Source: M55B112 sp964539395 (GTDB taxonomy: Bacteria; Bacteroidota; Bacteroidia; Bacteroidales; GCA-2748055). Taken from it: a stretch of DNA of 64,000 nucleotides. Below are positions 55,800 through 64,000 of this stretch, in pieces (positions within the stretch are counted from its first letter, which is position 1; each line of letters begins with the position of its first letter). Where the stretch lies: assembly GCA_964539395.1 (NCBI GenBank), contig CAZIIU010000001.1:1-64000 (forward strand), given 5' to 3'. Under the pieces are notes generated by a model. The model was not told where the DNA came from, ran no database searches, and saw nothing but the letters and a program-made list of their open reading frames with translations. The translations under genes were made by a program, and so were the position numbers.

Positions 55800-56213
55800 T
55801 CAGCTTTCGATCCTCTGCCCCAGGAGTTTTATTGCATCCTGCACGATGGACATATGATCAAAAGCCAGCAGCTCATTTTCCCAGCCTTCCACGATCTCTA
55901 CAGAGGCAGCATCGTCTCCTGCCTGAAGCTTTGACAGGTTGGCCTCAGCGAGAAATGCAAAGGTGACCGTTCTGCCCCTTGGGTCCCTACCCGGAGTTGC
56001 GTAGGCCCCGATCAACCTGAGGTTCTTTAACTCAAGCCCGGTCTCTTCCATTGCCTCCCTCTTACAGGCATCCTCGACATTTTCGTCCTCTTCAACGAAA
56101 CCGCCCGGAAGTGCCCAGGATCCCTTAAAGGGCGGATTGCCCCGGCGAATCAATACGACAGCGTTTCCCTTAAAAACGACGCAATCGGTTGTTAATGCAC
56201 AGTTATATCTCAT
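55800..56213 (-). CDS. Nudix hydrolase
   Basis: Product of 137 residues. The complete Nudix box reads GGFVEEDENVEDACKREAMEETG (GX5EX7REUXEEXGU) and the N-terminus VVLIRRGNPPFKGSWALPGG. It hydrolyses a nucleoside diphosphate linked to another moiety. The PFKGSWALPGG form resembles ADP-ribose pyrophosphatase-type members. Confidence 0.93.
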   Translation of the reverse strand: MRYNCALTTDCVVFKGNAVVLIRRGNPPFKGSWALPGGFVEEDENVEDACKREAMEETGLELKNLRLIGAYATPGRDPRGRTVTFAFLAEANLSKLQAGDDAASVEIVEGWENELLAFDHMSIVQDAIKLLGQRIES

Positions 56214-56305
56214 TGCAAATCATTATAAAAATGTTGGTGCCTTTTTTATGAACCGACAATAAAACTATGTCAGATATTTGAAACTATGATCGGAAAAGAT
56301 CCTCA

Positions 56306-57187
56306 TCATTGTATCTTTTCATCTAGCGATTCCCGTATCTCAAACAGATCCTTTTCGCCACTGAGCGACAGGTCCGGATAGACAAGATCCAGGTTCTTAA
56401 TTTTATCCAGGATTATTCCACTAACGAGATAACGCATGAACCATTTCTTGTCGGCAGGTATTATGTGCCATGGTGCATGACCGGTCACTGTCTGATTAAT
56501 GGCTTGTTCGTAGGCATCAAGGTACTTTGGACGCAGTTTCTGCTCCTCTATATCCTTTTCAGAGAATTTCCAATGTTTGTCCTCGCGTCTTAATCGCTTG
56601 AGGAACCGCCTGCTCTGTTCTGCTTCGGATACATTCAGGAAAAACTTGAGGATGATTGTTCCGTTTTCTGAAAGCATTTGTTCAAAATCATTGATCTGTC
56701 TGAATCGTTGCGACCAGAAGCTTGCTGTAATATCCTGTATACTGTCGATTCCCGGAAGTTTCTGTTCCAGGATATATTCCGGATGTACCCTGGCAGCAGT
56801 TACATCTTCATAGTGGGAACGGTGGAATACACTGATCATGCCTCGCTCCGGCATATACTTTTGGATCCTCCAGAGAAAGTCGTGTTGCTGTTCCTCCCCG
56901 GATGGGGGAAGAAAATCGACAAACCGGATTCCCTGTGGTCTTACCCTTCCAAGCAGATGCTTCACAGTGCTGTCCTTGCCAGCGGCATCCAATGCCTGGA
57001 AAACCAGCAGCATGGAAAAGCGGCCGAACGCGTAGAATTTGTCCTGCAGATCGACGATCTCCTTCCGGTTCTTCTTCATCAGTCTTTTGCCCTCTTTCTT
57101 TGAAATCCCGGGCTCAGCAAAATTGGGATCCCGTTCACTTAACCTGATCGGATCGCCAGGTTCAACCATATAATTATTGTGTTTCAT
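56306..57187 (-). CDS. polyphosphate kinase 2 family protein
   Basis: Product of 293 residues, start at 57187 (MKHNNYMVEPG). Walker A is QALDAAGKDSTVKHLL, and GIRFVDFLPPSGEEQQHDFLWR and VFHRSHYED are PPK2 blocks. PPK2 enzymes phosphorylate nucleoside mono- or diphosphates with polyphosphate. The class cannot be fixed by eye. It stands alone on the minus strand. Confidence 0.9.
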   Translation of the reverse strand: MKHNNYMVEPGDPIRLSERDPNFAEPGISKKEGKRLMKKNRKEIVDLQDKFYAFGRFSMLLVFQALDAAGKDSTVKHLLGRVRPQGIRFVDFLPPSGEEQQHDFLWRIQKYMPERGMISVFHRSHYEDVTAARVHPEYILEQKLPGIDSIQDITASFWSQRFRQINDFEQMLSENGTIILKFFLNVSEAEQSRRFLKRLRREDKHWKFSEKDIEEQKLRPKYLDAYEQAINQTVTGHAPWHIIPADKKWFMRYLVSGIILDKIKNLDLVYPDLSLSGEKDLFEIRESLDEKIQ

Positions 57188-57721
57188 AATCATCAATATA
57201 ACAAGATTTTAATTCTATAACAAGAAAAACAGGGAATTGTACCTTAACTCCTGTTGTATCCAAACAACCGGGGTTCCAATAAAACTGGTAAACCAGACGG
57301 ATTTTTTTGTCACAAAAGTGTCTTCTTCCATTGCAGGGCAGGATTGCAATGTCATCCTGAATCCGCTCCATATTGAATCCGGGATCGAAAGAATCTATGA
57401 TTAGATCAGGCTATCTGCGGATGAACCTCTAAAACGCAGGCAGACAGGATTGGTGCTATCAATCGTGTACCTGTAGGACCAAAACATTTCTACCACCACT
57501 TTTTTTCGTATATATCTTTTCTACTAAGACTGCCTTCTGGTATATCGAAGAATCAGCACTCCCAGCCACAAAGCATGAACCAGAGATGCAACGCAGGCGA
57601 TTGAGAGGGAACAGGGCGTTTTTATAATCTGTGTAATCCAATATGGTGGAAAAAACCATGAAAAGAAAGTGAACCATGGGGGTGCAAGTTAACTTCCCAG
57701 ACACTTGTCCTTTGGCCGGGA
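57188..57721. other. 534-bp intergenic region
   Basis: No convincing gene. Short frames at 57174-57371 and 57459-57704 have no export signal, motif or protein-like composition. No tRNA or repeat seen. Confidence 0.4.
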
Positions 57722-58516
57722 CTATATCTCAAGGTAAGCTCCATCTTCAATACTCTTTGACAACACCTTTACAAACCTAACCATAGGTGCACCATCAATT
57801 ACATCGTGGTCTAAAAGAATACTGGCATTCAATACCTCTCTAATGCTTATTTCATTGTGCACCACCAGAGGCTTCATTACAACTGAGCCTATACCAAAGG
57901 ATACCGGGTGAATAGTATTGTGAATAAACCAACCATTTACACGTCCCATCATCCCAACAGAAGTTACTGATACGGTTCCCATCATTCTGAAAAGGAATTT
58001 AGGTTTCCTAAGAATTATCCTCCATGTCAATCGTCTTAAAAAACCAGGCATGAAGTAATATGCCCGCTCGTATAGCTTAGGCTTTCTATTCAGGACAATA
58101 TCTTTTCCGGAGATTGTAAGCTTTTTAGCTTCTTCTATTTCCAAAGTCAATTCAGAAATGGATTTTTGGTTCACCGCCTCTATAACAACCGGTTTAGGCA
58201 CTTTATTGCCATTAATTGTTTTCTCAACCAAAAATGATACACGAATTTCATCAAAAGCCATTAAAACTCTTTTAGCCTTTCTAAAGGCTGCAACTTCAGG
58301 ATGCGATGCTATTGTGTTAGCAATAACTTTTAATAGCCAGGCATTGAATGACACCTTTAATCCCTTCCGCCTCAACTCCCTTATTTTTCCTCTTGCATCG
58401 GTTACGTCGAACTCCAGCAGAGCCAAAACATGATTTTTTCGTTTGCCAACTGAATAAACGTCGAAGGTTGCTAACCGTGACTCAGGGATTTCAATCTTGT
58501 TGTAATTATATGCCAT
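57722..58516 (-). CDS. free-standing 2-oxoacid dehydrogenase-type acyltransferase
   Basis: Product of 264 residues equal to the catalytic domain of E2 proteins, without lipoyl or E1/E3-binding domains. The catalytic HXXXDG is kept as His237-Asp241 in LDHDVIDGAPMVRF. VSVTSVGMMGRVNGWFIHNTIHPVSFGIGSV matches the CoA/lipoyl-site strand region. No E1 or E3 gene is nearby. It may acylate a small molecule instead of a lipoyl arm. Confidence 0.82.
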   Translation of the reverse strand: MAYNYNKIEIPESRLATFDVYSVGKRKNHVLALLEFDVTDARGKIRELRRKGLKVSFNAWLLKVIANTIASHPEVAAFRKAKRVLMAFDEIRVSFLVEKTINGNKVPKPVVIEAVNQKSISELTLEIEEAKKLTISGKDIVLNRKPKLYERAYYFMPGFLRRLTWRIILRKPKFLFRMMGTVSVTSVGMMGRVNGWFIHNTIHPVSFGIGSVVMKPLVVHNEISIREVLNASILLDHDVIDGAPMVRFVKVLSKSIEDGAYLEI

Positions 58517-58647
58517 TCATTTTGGAATTAGGCTCTTAAATTACAACATTTATTAGTTCTACTTTGACAGATTAATAAAAACCCGTGAAAACATTAAATG
58601 AATAGTTAAGAATATTGAAGCTTTGCACAATACTTCCGTTGTTTAAT

Positions 58648-58712
58648 GTGGTTCACAATTCATCAATTGAGTTCTCTAAGTCATCAATCGGGTTGGAAAA
58701 GTCATCCGAAAT
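58648..58712 (-). repeat. degenerate heptad-coding repeat
   Basis: The minus strand reads DDFSNPI-DDLENSI-DEL before a stop. This matches the heptad pattern of the 20.7-kb array, with 21-bp spacing of the GTCATC motif. It sits directly after the sprA-tail repeats within the gap 58517-58869. Confidence 0.55.
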
Positions 58713-58717
58713 CAACC

Positions 58718-58900
58718 TTGAAGCCGGCATTGTCGCGGATACAGGAATCAAAGCGTGAATGTCAGACTGAACCCAACGTTGAAGCCGGCATTATCGCTGA
58801 TGCAGCTATCAAAGCCCGAATGTCAGACTGAACCCAACGTTGAAGCCGGCATTGTCGCGGATGCAGCTATCAAAGCGTGAATGTCAGACTGAACCCAACG
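58718..58900 (-). repeat. three 61-bp tandem copies of the sprA 3' end
   Basis: Units start at 58718, 58779 and 58840 (period exactly 61) and continue into the genuine sprA end at 58901. Each unit contains the minus-strand sequence for GFNVGFSLTF-type residues and a TGA stop, as in sprA's own C-terminus (NYNVGFSLTFTL). 61 is not a multiple of three, so the copies downstream of the true stop are not read in frame. Confidence 0.85.
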
Positions 58901-61900
58901 TTATAATTGGCATTGTCGTAGCTGTTCGAGATGTAGGGGCGGTTGACCCGCTGGTCGTAGAAAGCGCGCATGGTGAACTTTTCGCTCAGCATATAATCTG
59001 CAGTAGCCTTGATACTCAGGATCTCCTGTCCGGCGGTGATCTCGCTGCCCGAGACATCCTCAAGCTTCCTGATAACTGTCTGGTTGTTCCGGAAGGAGAA
59101 ATCGACCCGCACATTCAGGTCGCTGCTAATCTCGTTGTTGTTGATGATCAATGGAACGGAGTTGAACCTGTAGCCTGCGCCGAACACCACTTCATTCGAC
59201 CTCACCTCGTTCACCTGGGTATTGGACATGTTGAGCCCGACGGTTCGCGATTTTTTCACTTCAAACCGGGTAGTGAGGCTATTTTTCCAGTCCATATTGA
59301 TATTGAACAGGGGACTGAATTGCTCACTGATAGAAACGGTATTGATATTTTGCTCCACCATGAAGTTTCCCTGCAAATCATATGCAATCGGAACCCCCAG
59401 GGAATTATCGACCACGTAATAGGGGTTCGAGACGTAGGAGCCGATGCTGTAGGTCGAACGGTATGAGTGATTAAGTGTAATAGAGTTAAGGTATTTCTGA
59501 ATAAACTCGATGTTCCTGAGTCCGTCGTATACAATGGACCAGTTAGGCATGATGTTGAGTATCCCCTGCACAGCTTTAAGTGGAACCTTATCGGCCGACT
59601 GGTACCCATATGCCGCGAGAAACGCCGGAATCAGTACATCCTGCGAGGTGGGACCATACCCTACAGAGTACCCGGCCGAGTCGGGCAGAAACGTTCCTGT
59701 ACGGGCAAAATACTCGTTCCCCAGCCTTTTCGATATCACTTTCCTGGCATCGTTTTTCAGGTAATTAAATGATATAGACGAATCCACCGTGCTGGTCAGA
59801 GGCTCAAAGGCGGTCCCCCAGGAGAGGAAGGTCATGCTGAAGTTACCCGATTGTACCCTGCCACGCTCATCGGGAGGCGGCAGGTTGCCACTGCCGTCTG
59901 ATGTAAACAATTCTGTTTCATTTTCCGACTTGCTCATATTTCCAGTCAGGTCAATCCGCAGACCGGTGAACGGTTCAATGTTAGCACGGAAGTTAAAGCG
60001 TTCCGACAGGTTCATGTTGAACGGATCATTCAGTGCCTGATCGTAGGTAAGCAAGCCGTTGTAGAATGCATTTTCTGCGAAATCGCTTCGGTACCAGCCG
60101 GAGATATATTCCCACCCGGGTGTTAGCATATTATTGACCTTCTGCATGCCCAGAAGCCTGGTTTCAGGCAGGTAGCCAGGCAACATTGAGCCCCCGCTCC
60201 TGCTGTAAGTAAGGTTGATGGTCCGAACCGCCATGATCATTCTGATGCTGTTCTCGACAATAAAGATTACAGGATCCTCACCCAACTCAATCGTTCCCGT
60301 AATTACCAGGCTGGCATTGCTCATGGTTACCGGGCTGATTACCTTTATGCGCCTGTCGGATAGAATCTCATGGTCGACCTCCACCTTCTGTCCGTTCTCA
60401 TCGAACACCTCCACCCTGATCTTCTCTGTTTTCAGGTTATGGGTTACAAACCTGCCCGAGTTTTCTCTGAAATAGAGGTTTGTCTGCTCGAAGGTTTTAT
60501 TCCTGGTCCGTATTTCACCAGGTTTAGGAGTCTGACGGCCCCGTGTGCTTCTCCTATACTTATCGTTAATACTTTTTAGGTATCCGGATTTATTATACAG
60601 GTTCACCAGGTTCATCTGTCCGTTTAGCTGGATGGTATAGGAATTCTTGATTGTGTTTCCGAGTTCGATTGTTCCCAGTTCAGGATCGTCGGGGATCTCA
60701 GGACCCGCATCCCAGCCGTATGTTCCGGTGTAACGTCCATTCAGTGTGGTCCAGTCGAGCAGTGGAATCTTGTTGATCGGGAAGGTATAGTTCAGGTTAA
60801 ACTGGTGGAAATAGCTGGTGGTCCGGCCCATGGCTTTGATGTTCTGCCACAGCGAGTCGCGGTATGCCTCGAAGTAGTCTGTTTCACGGTAATACCTTCC
60901 TTCCGGCTCGTCGATCCGCGCAATATTGGAAGCCGAAAAGTCAAATTTCAGGTTCCTGGTAATATCAAAGGTAATATCATAGTCACGGTTCCAGTAAAAG
61001 TCTTTTTTGAAAGTTGGCTGCACAAAAAAATCGGGGTTGTTGATGTTTCGGATCTGCTTCTCCATATATTTCCGGTCAAGATCGGTACGGAAAGAGAGCC
61101 GGGATGGCAGGTAGTAGAAGTTAAAATCCTTGATCAGCCTCAGCCACTTGTGGTTAAAAAATTTAATGTTGTTAAATGGCTGCACGTTCCTGGGCCTGCT
61201 GTTGTAGTTATAGCCCAGGTTGGCCCTTACCTTCTGGGTATTATAGTATTGCAGGTTAGGGTTGGTGCTGCTCATCTCGTTAAGTGAAACACTGGTGGAC
61301 CAGTTGGAGATCGAGTAAATTTTGGGCGTTCCACTGCCCTGGGGGTTGACCCTGAGGTTGGTAAGCGCAAAAGATTTTCGTTCAACCACATCCTGCGAAT
61401 ACCGCTTGATGGAGTCGCGCTCGGCCTCATCCCGTGCATTGTCTATCGCCTCTTTCAGCGGGATATCGGGATCGAGCGGATTGTATTCCGGATTAACGAT
61501 CGATTTTGAATACCCGATAAAGAGCGGAATGGAAACCCCGGCCTCCTCTTTAAAAACCTTTCCCATCTCGAAATTCGACGACAGGTCATACTGCAGGATC
61601 TGTTCGCGGGATCGCTCGTTCACCTTTTGTTCGATGCTTCCAAAGCCGGGGGTACTGGCAGATACGGCCAGTGTAACATTCCCGAAATCTGCAAGTCGTG
61701 CCGATGCCCTGCCGGTGGCCGCCCATCCGCCTTTCTCATTGAAATCGGTAAGCCGCAGTTCATTCAGCCAGATCTCGCCCGATTTAGGTAATCCGTCGTC
61801 AAGGTAAATATTACTTCCCCGGGCGGGGTTCCTTACCCCGATCAGGATAGTGCGAATACTGCTTAAATTCGGGTTCCCGGATACGGAGACTTTATTGCCA

Positions 61901-64000
61901 TTTTCATCAACCATCGAATAAACCGAGGTAATGCTCAGATTGCTGTTCGGATCGGCAAGCTCCCTGTTTCTGTCCTGTTTTACTTGTGTAAACAGGGAGA
62001 GGTCAATTTCAAACTTATTCTCCTCCGGCCATACGATCCGGCGGTCGGCCTCACTGTCGTTGTTATACCTTCCGTGCGGCGTTAGCACCAATGGTACCTC
62101 ATACTCATAATAGTTGTTCTTGTAGTCGGACCCGATCCTGATAAATGCGGTCAACTCCCTGTCGCGCAGATTTCCGTCGATCAGTGCCTCAGCGTGGGCC
62201 TCCATCTGGATCTTCTTATACTGGCGCATATCCAATTCGGTATTCTTGTATGCTGCCCTTGCGTCGCCATCGCCCAGTTCCAGGACCTTCAGCACGATTG
62301 ACTGCTCGTTCAGCTGCCTGAGTTGCGGCTGTGTAGGATCAATCTGGCGGTTAAAGCCAGGTGGCAGCGTATAGTTTACCGGCTCCTTTCCGGCGTTCTC
62401 TTCGATATTCACTGCTGCGATCGAAAGCACCCCCTGGGGTGGCTCAATACCGGTCCAGTCCTCTCCCCCCTGCAGGAAGGGCTGACTGTACCTGCGCCAT
62501 TCGCTCCTGATCAGCTCAAGCCTGGCAAAGCGCAGAAACACCGTATCCTGAAAACCGGTAAGGAACATCCGCATGAACCTGATCGTCTTGAAATCTGAGA
62601 TTCCTCCAACCACATGTGTATAGTCATCGATAGGGACCCTGAACTGGTACCACGCCACCTCATCGGTTTTACCGTTTTCATACTCCGCCCGGTCGACCAC
62701 CTTATCGACGATATAGTTACGTCCTACTTCAAACTCCGACGGGCTCATATCGATGCGGTATTCATAATATGCTTCAGTCTCACTGAGCGTATTGTCGCGG
62801 TTGATGTCCTCTATATCGGGAAGCGTAGTTCCTGTTGTTGCATAAGACTCAGGATTTTCGAGGTCACTCGGGGAGTTTCCCTCCGGGTTGTTGAAGTGCT
62901 TATAGCGGTCGAGTATATCGAGTTGCTGTACATCATAGTCGCTCCCACGGTAATAGTGGTAATTATCGGAGGAGGGATCGTCAAGGATCGCGTTATATGC
63001 CTGTTCGTTAAGCTGACCACCAGCAAAAAGGTTTTCAATACGTTGGAGGAAATCGTCCGACTGTGAAGCGAAGAAGGAACGCTCTTCATCATTGCCCAGA
63101 CCATCAAGTCCCACATCCTGGTAAATCCTGGAGGCCGGGTCACTGTTAAAGGCGTTTACCAGCGACTGCACCCTGGGCACCCTTCCCCAGACGGTTGTAT
63201 CCACCTTGGTAACAGTCGCCGTAGAGGGCAGTCCATTCTCAAACATCTTGCGCGAGTCTTTCAGGATATCCTCAGATACGTCGCCAAGGTTGAAAACCAG
63301 TTCACCGCCAGGGTTTCCTTCCATCCCGGCATAGGGATCCATGAGCCAGAATTCGATGAACTGCACGTTGGCAGCTTCAAAATCACTCGAATAGATGGAT
63401 CGCATGATCCCTCCCCATCGTTGTTGTGGATCAAGCAACCTACCATTGGCATCGATCCGCTCATAATCGAAGTTATAGGGTCCGCGTTCCCGAGGGTAAA
63501 AGGAGAGGTTTAACACCGATATATTTGTTGGAACACCGTGGGGGTTCTCCTTTTCAGGAAAGATATCCTGCTCAAATACCTGGTAGACATATGGATTAGA
63601 GAGGTAATCGGGATTCTCCTTGATATGCTGCGGGGTAAGGGAGTTTCCCCTGTGAAAGAGCGGGTCGATCTGGAACCAGGCAAACTTAGCCCTCCCGTAG
63701 CCATATTGCCGGTTGTTGTGCAGTTCGGCCTCAGGGAAATATTCGCTGGGGGTGCTGGCAAGGTGCCAGGCAGAAAAATGTTTCAGATCGATGGAGGTCT
63801 CACTGCCTTCAAAGTCGTCGATATATGCATTCCCCTCCTTCTGAATGGCCCTGGAGTGACCAGGAATGAGCTGGGCAAACTCACCCACAATGGTGAGCTG
63901 GGAAGGTGCTTTTGTCTCGATAAACGGAAGCTTATCGACCAGTGTAGTAATCAGGGGTGCCGGCTTTGAATAGGAGGTATTCATTCCCCAGATGGTATTG
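58870..64000 (-). CDS. sprA: T9SS translocon protein SprA, C-terminal 1,709 codons (5' end off window)
   Basis: SprA is the giant (about 2,400-residue) outer-membrane channel of type IX secretion, the gliding-motility secretion system of Bacteroidota. The frame is open to the window edge (NTIWGMNTSYSKPAP at 64000), so the N-terminal quarter lies outside. Seen here are AQLIPGHSRAIQKEGNAYIDDFEGSETSIDL, a family signature, the GEIWLNELRLTDF block, many barrel strands, and the C-terminal end YNVGFSLTFTL with an aliphatic-aromatic end. It implies that the lamin-tail protein at 5.7 kb can be exported. Confidence 0.95.
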   Translation of the reverse strand, partial: NTIWGMNTSYSKPAPLITTLVDKLPFIETKAPSQLTIVGEFAQLIPGHSRAIQKEGNAYIDDFEGSETSIDLKHFSAWHLASTPSEYFPEAELHNNRQYGYGRAKFAWFQIDPLFHRGNSLTPQHIKENPDYLSNPYVYQVFEQDIFPEKENPHGVPTNISVLNLSFYPRERGPYNFDYERIDANGRLLDPQQRWGGIMRSIYSSDFEAANVQFIEFWLMDPYAGMEGNPGGELVFNLGDVSEDILKDSRKMFENGLPSTATVTKVDTTVWGRVPRVQSLVNAFNSDPASRIYQDVGLDGLGNDEERSFFASQSDDFLQRIENLFAGGQLNEQAYNAILDDPSSDNYHYYRGSDYDVQQLDILDRYKHFNNPEGNSPSDLENPESYATTGTTLPDIEDINRDNTLSETEAYYEYRIDMSPSEFEVGRNYIVDKVVDRAEYENGKTDEVAWYQFRVPIDDYTHVVGGISDFKTIRFMRMFLTGFQDTVFLRFARLELIRSEWRRYSQPFLQGGEDWTGIEPPQGVLSIAAVNIEENAGKEPVNYTLPPGFNRQIDPTQPQLRQLNEQSIVLKVLELGDGDARAAYKNTELDMRQYKKIQMEAHAEALIDGNLRDRELTAFIRIGSDYKNNYYEYEVPLVLTPHGRYNNDSEADRRIVWPEENKFEIDLSLFTQVKQDRNRELADPNSNLSITSVYSMVDENGNKVSVSGNPNLSSIRTILIGVRNPARGSNIYLDDGLPKSGEIWLNELRLTDFNEKGGWAATGRASARLADFGNVTLAVSASTPGFGSIEQKVNERSREQILQYDLSSNFEMGKVFKEEAGVSIPLFIGYSKSIVNPEYNPLDPDIPLKEAIDNARDEAERDSIKRYSQDVVERKSFALTNLRVNPQGSGTPKIYSISNWSTSVSLNEMSSTNPNLQYYNTQKVRANLGYNYNSRPRNVQPFNNIKFFNHKWLRLIKDFNFYYLPSRLSFRTDLDRKYMEKQIRNINNPDFFVQPTFKKDFYWNRDYDITFDITRNLKFDFSASNIARIDEPEGRYYRETDYFEAYRDSLWQNIKAMGRTTSYFHQFNLNYTFPINKIPLLDWTTLNGRYTGTYGWDAGPEIPDDPELGTIELGNTIKNSYTIQLNGQMNLVNLYNKSGYLKSINDKYRRSTRGRQTPKPGEIRTRNKTFEQTNLYFRENSGRFVTHNLKTEKIRVEVFDENGQKVEVDHEILSDRRIKVISPVTMSNASLVITGTIELGEDPVIFIVENSIRMIMAVRTINLTYSRSGGSMLPGYLPETRLLGMQKVNNMLTPGWEYISGWYRSDFAENAFYNGLLTYDQALNDPFNMNLSERFNFRANIEPFTGLRIDLTGNMSKSENETELFTSDGSGNLPPPDERGRVQSGNFSMTFLSWGTAFEPLTSTVDSSISFNYLKNDARKVISKRLGNEYFARTGTFLPDSAGYSVGYGPTSQDVLIPAFLAAYGYQSADKVPLKAVQGILNIMPNWSIVYDGLRNIEFIQKYLNSITLNHSYRSTYSIGSYVSNPYYVVDNSLGVPIAYDLQGNFMVEQNINTVSISEQFSPLFNINMDWKNSLTTRFEVKKSRTVGLNMSNTQVNEVRSNEVVFGAGYRFNSVPLIINNNEISSDLNVRVDFSFRNNQTVIRKLEDVSGSEITAGQEILSIKATADYMLSEKFTMRAFYDQRVNRPYISNSYDNANYNVGFSLTFTL

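Noticed and set aside
57459..57704. 81-codon minus-strand frame after the acyltransferase gap
   Set aside because: Composition and lack of motifs suggest random reading of an intergenic region.

Overview
The window looks like a chromosomal segment of a free-living Bacteroidota, probably Bacteroidales/Marinilabiliales-like. This rests on protein content, not on any rRNA. It carries the type IX secretion (gliding) translocon gene sprA, a lamin-tail-domain secreted protein with a gliding/T9SS-like C-terminus, an LpxK/SppA envelope set, a KamA-family aminomutase, DUF4136 and small outer-membrane barrel proteins. Several genes also have TANNTTTG-type -7 boxes, the Bacteroidota promoter form. About 45 protein genes, one tRNA and several repeat arrays are supported.

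Layout. 0-13 kb is core: rpsT, radC, folK, sppA, lpxK-purine nucleoside phosphorylase, a large secreted lamin-tail protein, asd, hflX, a lipoprotein and tonB. 13.2-24.8 kb is an AT-rich accessory region. It starts with tRNA-Ala(GGC), whose 3' 45 bp is repeated 1,664 bp downstream and brackets a small integrase-less element with two paralogous secreted proteins. Next come a LytTR regulator with a very large LytS-type kinase that contains a thioredoxin fold without its CXXC, an AbiEi/AbiEii type IV toxin-antitoxin pair, a 42-bp repeat array, and two adjacent ADP-ribosylglycohydrolase-like lipoprotein genes, each broken by exactly one in-frame stop. 24.8-28 kb holds a Tat-exported Gfo/Idh/MocA oxidoreductase and a polyferredoxin/two-cupin operon with a palindromic operator candidate near -40.

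28-35 kb is a disaccharide module. A divergent GT20 synthase/HAD phosphatase fusion faces away from a beta-phosphoglucomutase/GH65 phosphorylase fusion followed by a uridine-kinase-like P-loop kinase. On paper this is a synthesis/phosphorolysis cycle for trehalose or a related glucoside, but the synthase lacks most of the classical glucose-6-phosphate phosphate ligands. 35-46 kb carries a cDPGS-like P-loop protein, AcpH, a KamA-family radical SAM enzyme, two cold-shock-domain proteins, a sulfatase, a 7TM-type sensor kinase and a Crp/Fnr regulator that keeps FNR-like cysteines. 46-51.4 kb has an M17 aminopeptidase-pdxA-TonB receptor operon and gcvH. 51.4-64 kb has a patatin, small OMPs with fragments, a DUF4136 lipoprotein, a Nudix hydrolase, PPK2, a free-standing E2-type acyltransferase and the C-terminal ~1,700 residues of SprA.

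Three intergenic repeat arrays stand out: about 16 x 20 bp at 51.5 kb, about 4.5 x 42 bp at 20.8 kb, and 3 x 61 bp that duplicate the 3' end of sprA. All functional calls come from motif recognition by eye; no database search was possible.
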